Source: Chloroflexota bacterium (GTDB lineage Bacteria > Chloroflexota > UBA5177 > JANWHV01). Taken from it: a DNA stretch of 5,292 nucleotides. Shown piece by piece: positions 1 through 3,941 of the stretch. The DNA lies in contig JANWHV010000211.1 of NCBI GenBank assembly GCA_025450255.1, positions 1-5,292 on the forward strand. The letters run 5' to 3'. Position 1 is the first letter of the stretch. Each line of letters begins with the position of its first letter. The notes beneath the pieces were generated by a model. The model had not been told where the DNA came from and did not search any database. It saw nothing but the letters and a program-made list of their open reading frames with translations. Both the position numbers and the translations under genes were made by a program.

Positions 1-1171
1 CCAGGTTGATCTGGAAGAAGGGCAGGGCGATCGCCACCACCAGCGCGGTGGCCGCGAGCGCGATTGGTACCGGCGCCCGGCGCGTGATGCGCGCCAGCTT
101 CGGGCCAACGCCGCGATCGGCGTGCGGCGCGGCGCCCAGGCCGGGAATATGCAGCGCGTCGACGCGCGTGCCCAGCAGCGCCAGAATCGCCGGCAGCACG
201 GTGTTGGCCACCACGACGGCGAAGACGACGACGATCGCGGCGGCAGTGCCCAGGTAGGAGGTAAAGGGGATGCCGACCGTCCACAAGCCGAGCATGGCGA
301 CGATCACGGTGGCGCCGGCGAAGACCACGGTGCGGCCTGCCGTGGCGGCGGTAGCCACCACCGCGTCGGCGACGGCGAGGCCGGCGTGCAGGCTCTGCCG
401 GAAGCGGGTGACGATCAGCAGCGCGTAGTCGATACCCACGCCAAGGCCCATCATCGCCGCGAAGGCCGTAGTGAAGGACGGCAGGTTTACGAATGCCGCC
501 AGCACGGTAATGCTGAGGAAGCCGGCAATCAACCCGGCGAGCGCGGTGACGATCGGCAGCCCCATGGCCACCACCGAGCCGAACACGACGAGCAAAATGA
601 CGATCGCCGCCAGCACGCCGTACAGCTCCGAGCTGCCGGTATTACCCTGATCGGCGGCCACGATCACCTGGCCGCCCACCTCCACCTGGAAGGACGGTGG
701 CGTGGAGGCATGTTCCTGCCAGGTCTTGAGCGCCAGGGGGCTGGACTTGGCGAGGCTGTCCGCCTGTGTGGCGTATTGCACGGCAATCTGGGCGATAGCA
801 CCGTCACGAGAGATGGCGCCGGGAGCGGCGTAGGGAGAGGAGACGGCGACGACCTGGGGCAAGTGGCGCAACTGGGCTATCAGCCCGTCGATGCGCGCAT
901 GCACGGCGGCGGTGCGAATACCGGCCGGCGCCTTAATTACCACGGTAGCCGCATCGCCGGAACGCTGGGGGAAGCGGCTCTGTAGCAGATCGACGGCTTG
1001 CTGCGCTTCGGTGCCCGGCACCGTGAAGCTGTCGACGAACTTGCCGCCGGCCGCGGTGGAGACTCCGACCAGCAGGGCAAGGAAGACGAGCGCGCCAAGC
1101 AGGACGCGCCAGGGACGGCGGGCGATGAAGCGGGGCCAGCGGTCGTAGAGCAAGGATCGCGCGGGAGGCAT
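1..1171 (-). CDS. MMPL/RND-family membrane transporter, N-terminal part
   Basis: The minus-strand frame is open from ATG at 1171 to the left edge (390 full codons, no stop), so this is roughly the N-terminal half of a protein that is usually about 700 residues. The protein begins MPPARSLLYDRW and has a first membrane helix at about residues 23-40. It continues with the family signature FVDSFTVPGTEAQQA (45-59) and a periplasmic or extracytoplasmic domain to about 180. A block of closely spaced hydrophobic helices follows from about 184 to 330. Residues 242-256 read GLGVGIDYALLIVTR, the classic MMPL/RND motif, with the Asp248-Tyr249 pair thought to relay protons. A last helix begins near the edge. 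Known members export lipids, drugs or small hydrophobic compounds using the proton gradient; the substrate here cannot be read from sequence. An AAAGG Shine-Dalgarno sits 8 bases before the ATG. The gene is divergent from a TetR regulator, which is the usual arrangement for repressor-controlled pumps. Confidence 0.93.
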   Translation of the reverse strand, partial: MPPARSLLYDRWPRFIARRPWRVLLGALVFLALLVGVSTAAGGKFVDSFTVPGTEAQQAVDLLQSRFPQRSGDAATVVIKAPAGIRTAAVHARIDGLIAQLRHLPQVVAVSSPYAAPGAISRDGAIAQIAVQYATQADSLAKSSPLALKTWQEHASTPPSFQVEVGGQVIVAADQGNTGSSELYGVLAAIVILLVVFGSVVAMGLPIVTALAGLIAGFLSITVLAAFVNLPSFTTAFAAMMGLGVGIDYALLIVTRFRQSLHAGLAVADAVVATAATAGRTVVFAGATVIVAMLGLWTVGIPFTSYLGTAAAIVVVFAVVVANTVLPAILALLGTRVDALHIPGLGAAPHADRGVGPKLARITRRAPVPIALAATALVVAIALPFFQINL

Positions 1172-1204
1172 GGAAAGGGCCTTTCGGGTGTGCCGGGCCG
1201 GGTG

Positions 1205-1233
1205 TTGTGTTCACGCCGGGCCGGATATATAAT
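1205..1233 (+). promoter_or_regulatory. Promoter of the TetR-family regulator gene
   Basis: A perfect -10 box, TATAAT, lies at 1228-1233. It is preceded at exactly 17 bp by a weak -35 box, TTGTGT (1205-1210), that keeps the TTG. Transcription would start near 1240, inside the first inverted repeat (1234-1255). A repressor bound there would block initiation, so negative autoregulation is likely. The assignment rests on consensus matching only. Confidence 0.6.
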
Positions 1234-1255
1234 GTGAAAGGAAGTTCCGTTTCAC
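1234..1255. promoter_or_regulatory. Putative TetR operator, copy 1
   Basis: This 22-bp imperfect inverted repeat has outer arms GTGAAA/TTTCAC and a core GGAAGTTCC. It starts directly after the -10 box of the tetR promoter and covers the expected start site. Aligned without gaps to the second copy (1270-1291), the two share the pattern TGAANNGNANTTCCGNTTC. Two related palindromes between a divergent TetR regulator and its pump are typical of operator sites for this family. Binding itself is inferred. Confidence 0.65.
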
Positions 1256-1266
1256 GATTGAAGTGT

Positions 1267-1295
1267 AGTATGAACCGGAATTCCGCTTCTGTCAA
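1267..1295 (-). promoter_or_regulatory. Promoter of the MMPL transporter gene
   Basis: On the minus strand a perfect -35 box, TTGACA (plus-strand 1290-1295), is followed after 17 bp by the -10-like box CATACT (plus-strand 1267-1272, 4 of 6 consensus bases). The start site would be near 1260, giving a leader of about 90 bases. The second operator copy fills the spacer between the two boxes, so a bound repressor would exclude RNA polymerase. This is a consensus match only, but the spacing and the perfect -35 are strong. Confidence 0.65.
1270..1291. promoter_or_regulatory. Putative TetR operator, copy 2
   Basis: This inverted repeat is built on the perfect 10-bp palindrome CGGAATTCCG (1275-1284 region), extended by GAA/TTC on either side with one mismatch per arm. 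It lines up with copy 1 as TGAANNGNANTTCCGNTTC. The two copies are 36 bp apart, start to start. This copy lies between the -35 and -10 boxes of the MMPL promoter, which suits repression of the pump. Binding by the adjacent regulator is inferred from position and symmetry. Confidence 0.65.
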
Positions 1296-1307
1296 TAGGA
1301 TCGTGCC

Positions 1308-1904
1308 ATGCAAACCAATACACCCGCCAGGCGCGCCGATGCCCTGGCGAACCGCGAGCGCATCATCCAGGCGGCGCAGGCGCTCTTCGCCGAGCGCGGC
1401 CTGGACGTGGAGATATCGGAGATCGCCGAGCGTGCCGGCGTGGGGGTCGGCACCCTCTACCGCCATTACGCCAACCGCGACGATCTGCTGCGGGCCATCA
1501 TCGACAAATCATTCGACGATGCGTTCACCGAGCTGCGGAATACCGCGGCCATCGAAGACCCGATCGAGGCGCTGCGCGCGCTACCGCTCACGGCCGTCGC
1601 CATACAATGCCGGCTCGGCTACCTGCAAGGCGTGATGCACGACCCGCGCCTGATCAAACTCTTCAAAGAGAAACACGAGCACGGCGAGCAGATGTTTGGG
1701 CAGGTGATGCAACTGATGGCGGAACTATTTGACCGCGGAGTTCGCGCCGGCGTATTCCGCGCCGACCTTGACCGCGATATGGTCGCCATCGCCATCCTGG
1801 GGTCGATTGGTCCCGCCATCAAGCACCAGATGGGTACGCGCCCGCTCGACGAGTTCGCCGGCGCCCTGGCGGACTTCTTTATCGCCATTTTCACCAAGCA
1901 GTAA
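1308..1904 (+). CDS. TetR/AcrR-family transcriptional repressor
   Basis: This is a 198-residue cytoplasmic DNA-binding regulator, a normal length for the family. After a short basic arm (ARRADALANRERI, 7-19), the N-terminal three-helix domain spans about 15-62. Its helix-turn-helix reads EISEIAERAGVGVGTLYRHY (35-54), ending in the family's typical T-L-Y-R-H-Y recognition helix, followed by NRDDLLRAII. The C-terminal part (about 70-198) is all-helical and would hold the ligand pocket and dimer interface. Its style resembles regulators with the SBtR-like C-terminal domain, but the ligand is not predictable. ATG at 1308 is chosen because AGGA (1297-1300) lies 7 bases before it and the HTH is at the usual distance. 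It most probably represses the divergent MMPL gene and itself through the two palindromes at 1234-1255 and 1270-1291. Nothing looks broken. Confidence 0.93.
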   Translation: MQTNTPARRADALANRERIIQAAQALFAERGLDVEISEIAERAGVGVGTLYRHYANRDDLLRAIIDKSFDDAFTELRNTAAIEDPIEALRALPLTAVAIQCRLGYLQGVMHDPRLIKLFKEKHEHGEQMFGQVMQLMAELFDRGVRAGVFRADLDRDMVAIAILGSIGPAIKHQMGTRPLDEFAGALADFFIAIFTKQ

Positions 1905-1919
1905 CCGGGCGATTTTGAC

Positions 1920-1957
1920 CACGCATACCGGCGGCTGCTGCGTGACCTGGCCTTTTT
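1920..1957 (+). terminator. Weak possible terminator after the regulator gene
   Basis: CACGCA (1920-1925) can pair with TGCGTG (1939-1944) across a 13-base loop. A run of five T follows at 1953-1957. The T run is 8 bases from the stem and the stem is short, so this is at best a weak intrinsic terminator. It does lie where one would be expected, between the tetR stop codon and the promoter of the next unit. Confidence 0.25.
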
Positions 1958-1959
1958 CC

Positions 1960-1988
1960 TCGACAAGTACGTTGGTAATCACTATGAT
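1960..1988 (+). promoter_or_regulatory. Promoter of the toxin-antitoxin operon
   Basis: A -35 box, TCGACA (1960-1965, 5 of 6 consensus bases), and a -10 box, TATGAT (1983-1988, 5 of 6), are separated by exactly 17 bp. The start site would be near 1995 and the leader to the antitoxin ATG under 30 bases. The -10 box lies inside a perfect inverted repeat, as expected for an operon repressed by its own antitoxin. Confidence 0.65.
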
Positions 1989-2001
1989 TAATAGTGATTA
2001 C
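1975..2001. promoter_or_regulatory. Operator palindrome of the toxin-antitoxin operon
   Basis: GTAATCACTAT (1975-1985) and ATAGTGATTAC (1991-2001) form a perfect 11+11 inverted repeat around GATTA. The hexamer TGATTA occurs three times: inverted at 1976-1981 and direct at 1985-1990 and 1995-2000. This gives a second, nested palindrome, TAATCA-cta-TGATTA, directly over the -10 box. Ribbon-helix-helix antitoxins bind short repeated half-sites cooperatively, so this is the likely autoregulatory site. The symmetry is seen; binding is inferred. Confidence 0.75.
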
Positions 2002-2010
2002 TGCATAGAT

Positions 2011-2015
2011 GGGAG
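2011..2015 (+). promoter_or_regulatory. Ribosome binding site that decides the antitoxin start
   Basis: GGGAG directly touches a first in-frame ATG (2016), leaving no spacer, but lies 6 bases before a second in-frame ATG (2022). The second ATG is therefore the likelier start. The two choices differ by only two residues (Met-Pro). Confidence 0.6.
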
Positions 2016-2021
2016 ATGCCC

Positions 2022-2288
2022 ATGGAAACCAAAGTACTTACCGCGCACATCCCGCTGTCACTCGCGGAAAAGGTCGACCAAATGGCTGCTCGCCTGGATC
2101 GTTCGCGCGGCTGGATTGTGAAACAGGCATTGGCGACATGGATTGAGCAGGAAGAAGAGCGGAGACAGTTCACCCTGGAGGCGCTGGCGGACGTCGATGC
2201 CGGCCGCGTTGTCGATCACCAGGTCGTGCAAGAGTGGGCGGATAGCCTTGGTACAGCCACACTCTTGCCGGCGCCACGGTGGAGCTGA
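2022..2288 (+). CDS. Ribbon-helix-helix (CopG/ParD-like) antitoxin
   Basis: This small 88-residue protein has the ribbon-helix-helix layout. A short N-terminal strand (ETKVLTAHI, 2-10) would pair in the dimer and enter the DNA major groove. A first helix follows (SLAEKVDQMAARL, 13-25), then a turn with DRSRG (26-30) and a second helix (WIVKQALATWIEQEEE, 31-46). The acidic, less regular tail (about 47-88) would wrap the toxin. As the first gene of the module it should neutralise the toxin and, alone or with it, repress the operon at the palindrome 1975-2001. Its last 10 bases overlap the toxin start, a sign of translational coupling. The start was chosen from the ribosome binding site (2011-2015). 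Family is clear; whether to call it ParD- or RelB-type is not. Confidence 0.88.
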   Translation: METKVLTAHIPLSLAEKVDQMAARLDRSRGWIVKQALATWIEQEEERRQFTLEALADVDAGRVVDHQVVQEWADSLGTATLLPAPRWS

Positions 2289-2554
2289 AATGGACGAGCA
2301 AGGCACTCTCCGATTTGACGCGGCTGCATGAGTTTCTCGAGCCGATGAATGCAGAGGTGGCCGCCCGTACCGTGCGGTCTCTCTCCAGAGCGGCACACGA
2401 TCTCCTCGCGCACCCGCGTATCGGGAGAAGACTTGCGGAGTTTGAACCGCGCGAAGTTCGCCACATCATGGTGGGACGCTATGAACTGCGCTATGAGATT
2501 CAAGAAACCACCCTCTATATCCTGCGCCTCTGGCACATGCGTGAAGATCGATAG
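2279..2554 (+). CDS. RelE/ParE-superfamily toxin
   Basis: This 91-residue protein has the usual toxin length. Its order of elements is a strand (ELKWTSKA, 2-9), two helices (SDLTRLHEFL and NAEVAARTVRSLSRAAHDLL), then a beta-sheet region. That region holds RIGRRLAEFEPREVRHIMVGRYELRYEI and ends in LYILRLWHMREDR, the characteristic C-terminus of ParE/RelE-like toxins. The start is GTG at 2279: it overlaps the antitoxin stop (2286-2288) by 10 bases and gives the normal N-terminus, and no ATG is available nearby in frame. Superfamily members either poison DNA gyrase (ParE) or cut mRNA on the ribosome (RelE); sequence alone does not decide here. The gene is noticeably less G+C-rich than the dehydrogenase and GH76-like genes: a hand count over 2281-2520 gives 138 of 240, against 46 of 60 at 4801-4860. 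This fits acquisition by transfer. Confidence 0.88.
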   Translation: MELKWTSKALSDLTRLHEFLEPMNAEVAARTVRSLSRAAHDLLAHPRIGRRLAEFEPREVRHIMVGRYELRYEIQETTLYILRLWHMREDR

Positions 2555-2900
2555 CGCCAATTGCACGCCAGCGGTTGCCGGCGGAATATGAAGAACAGCA
2601 CCTTACGGCCCAGCCGTATCCAGGTGCAAAAGGGTCGGCGCCCGCGCCAAAGAACCGCGGCGTCGCCCGCGGTCCGGAGAACCCGGCAAGCCAGAGAGGG
2701 CTATGGCCGATGTAGCCGCCATAGGTCTTACCATTGTCAAAGAGGTTCGCGAGCCGCGTGAAATGCGTATCGCCGCGACAGTCACGACGCGCTTTGCCGA
2801 TCGAGGGCGTGGCCGTGCCGGCATGGCCGGCAGGTGGCTCGGACGCCGCCAGGCCGGCGAGTAAGCAGGCGCCGGCAGCAAGCCGTACATATCCGCGCAT
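2466..2900 (-). pseudogene. Hypothetical small secreted protein, probably a frameshifted remnant
   Basis: From ATG 2900 the minus strand reads a convincing signal peptide: MRGYVRLAAGACLLAGLAAS, then a GHA-G cleavage site near residue 27. A plausible conserved core follows: LFDNGKTYGG (53-62), YIGHSPLWLAGFSGPRAT (63-80) and GYGWAV (94-99). After residue 99 the open frame becomes Cys/Ser-rich and continues to a stop at 2466, running antisense across the toxin's 3' end. If one base is missing at about 2601-2604, the other frame continues GYGWAVKVLFFIFRRQ and stops at 2515. That continuation looks more protein-like, so I infer a one-base deletion. No Shine-Dalgarno is visible before the ATG. The gene lies 43 bases behind the dehydrogenase in the same direction and may once have been co-transcribed with it. 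The motif resembles uncharacterised secreted proteins I associate with Chloroflexota, but I cannot verify this. Function is unknown. Confidence 0.4.
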
Positions 2901-2912
2901 CACCCGCGGGTG
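2901..2912. repeat. Perfect 12-bp palindrome CACCCGCGGGTG
   Basis: This self-complementary dodecamer is immediately upstream of ATG 2900 on the minus strand and 31 bases past the dehydrogenase stop. It lacks a loop and a T tract, so it is not a standard terminator. It could be a small hairpin or a protein site, or chance in G+C-rich DNA. Confidence 0.3.
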
Positions 2913-2943
2913 ACCAGAGACGCATTCGGATACCCCGCAAGGG

Positions 2944-3789
2944 CTATACGCGCTGGCGGAGCATATACAGATCGCGCGCTTTAATATCTTCCGCTCGTGC
3001 CACCAGCGCCCGCTCGTCGTCACGCGCGCCGAAGAAGCGGCCGGAGAGCGCATCCCCCTGCCCAGAGGCGAGAAAAACCACCATCTCGGCAGCGCGCTCC
3101 GGCGGCAGGTTGTCTCCCTCATCCAGAAGGCGCCGGAACAAGCCCTCCACGCTCGGCACCCCGCAGTGCAGGGCATTCTCCACCATATCGGTGTAGACGA
3201 GGCCGGGGTAGATGGCGAAGACATGGACACCCTGGTCGGCCGTCTCCGCCGCCAGGTTCTCGGTGAGCCGGTAGAGGGCGGCCTTGCTCACCGCGTAGGC
3301 CGAAACCATTGGGAAGGCCTGGAACCCGGCATCGCTTGAGACATTGACGATGCGTCCGCGTCCGCGGGCAATCATGGCGGGCAGCACGGCGCGCGAGCAG
3401 TAAAGTGGGCCGCGTAGGTTAATCTCCAGCACGCGCCACCAGTCGTCAGGATCGGCGCCGGCGAGTGGGCCAATCCGCCCAGACACGCCGGCGTTGTTCA
3501 CGAGGAGGTCGACCGGCCCCAGCTCCCGCGTGATCCGCTCTACCATGCGCTCCACCGCGTGCCTATCGCTGACGTCGGCGACCGCGGCCAGTACCCGGCC
3601 GCCGCTATCCTCTACCAGCGCCAACGTCTCGTGCACCTGGTCCGCCGAGCGCGCGCAGACGGCCACGGCGGCGCCCGCCGCGCTCAAGGCCAGCGTCATG
3701 GCGCGCCCAAGCCCGCGCCCGGCGCCGGTGACGAGCGCTACCTGGCCATCCAGACGGATCTCCGCGCCGGCCGGATCGATTGAAGTCAC
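2944..3789 (-). CDS. Classical short-chain dehydrogenase/reductase (SDR), probably NADP(H)-dependent
   Basis: This complete 281-residue oxidoreductase has a Rossmann fold. Starting from GTG 3789 it shows the cofactor loop TGAGRGLG (21-28). Arg47 follows the second strand without an acidic residue, which favours NADP(H). Asp72 would contact adenine, and NNAG is at 98-101. The full catalytic tetrad Asn124, Ser152, Tyr165, Lys169 is present in YAVSK context. After the active site, IYPGLVYTDM (about 194-203) is the usual nicotinamide-side loop. The C-terminal tail is somewhat long and charged and ends LYMLRQRV. The enzyme would reduce or oxidise a carbonyl/alcohol; the substrate is not predictable. 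GTG is preferred over an upstream in-frame ATG (3849) because AAGGAG lies 6 bases before it and SDRs normally start shortly before the first strand. It is cytoplasmic and transcribed away from the GH76-like gene. Confidence 0.92.
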   Translation of the reverse strand: MTSIDPAGAEIRLDGQVALVTGAGRGLGRAMTLALSAAGAAVAVCARSADQVHETLALVEDSGGRVLAAVADVSDRHAVERMVERITRELGPVDLLVNNAGVSGRIGPLAGADPDDWWRVLEINLRGPLYCSRAVLPAMIARGRGRIVNVSSDAGFQAFPMVSAYAVSKAALYRLTENLAAETADQGVHVFAIYPGLVYTDMVENALHCGVPSVEGLFRRLLDEGDNLPPERAAEMVVFLASGQGDALSGRFFGARDDERALVARAEDIKARDLYMLRQRV

Positions 3790-3795
3790 GGCATA

Positions 3796-3801
3796 CTCCT
3801 T
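3796..3801 (-). promoter_or_regulatory. Ribosome binding site setting the GTG start of the SDR gene
   Basis: The minus strand reads AAGGAG, then TATGCC, then GTG. The 6-base spacing is ideal for GTG 3789. The ATG inside the spacer is out of frame, and the upstream in-frame ATG (3849) has no comparable site. Confidence 0.75.
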
Positions 3802-3881
3802 AACGATGCGCGAATCGGATGTACACGCCGCCGGTTGATGGACGTGCACGAGTCTTTTCCACGTGGCTCACGCGCCAATGC

Positions 3882-3921
3882 TGGCATTGTATAGCGATAT
3901 AGACCCCGATCTACAATGCCA
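3882..3921. repeat. Perfect 10-bp inverted repeat in the SDR/GH76 divergent control region
   Basis: TGGCATTGTA (3882-3891) and TACAATGCCA (3912-3921) are exact inverse copies separated by 20 bases, centre to centre 30 bp. Because of the symmetry each strand carries a -35-like TTGTA and a -10-like TACAAT (5 of 6), with a spacer of 19 bp. A second minus-strand option is TTGTAG-17-TATACA. Shared divergent promoter elements and/or a two-half-site operator are both possible. As a hairpin the loop is long, so a DNA-level role is more likely. It ends 20 bases before the GH76-like ATG. Confidence 0.55.
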
Positions 3922-3941
3922 CCAAAGGGCGGCTATACCAT

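Noticed and set aside
122..985. Long plus-strand open frame (287 codons) across the transporter gene
   Set aside because: Its protein is almost only His, Gly, Asp, Gln and Arg with no fold-like pattern. It is the antisense image of the MMPL frame, which carries clear family motifs.
1173..1185. Short palindrome GAAAGGGCCTTTC just before the transporter ATG, as a third operator or a hairpin hiding the ribosome binding site
   Set aside because: It shares GAAAGG/CCTTTC-like ends with the operators but is too short by several bases. As RNA it would need a 1-base loop or leave only four pairs.
933..1466. Minus-strand open frame spanning the divergent control region and the tetR 5' end
   Set aside because: It crosses both promoters and operators and overlaps two well-supported genes. 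Its composition is typical of a shadow frame.
2555..2943. Possible plus-strand gene or RNA between the toxin and the dehydrogenase
   Set aside because: The plus-strand frames there are short and Arg/Ser-rich with no start signals. The only protein-like content is on the minus strand.
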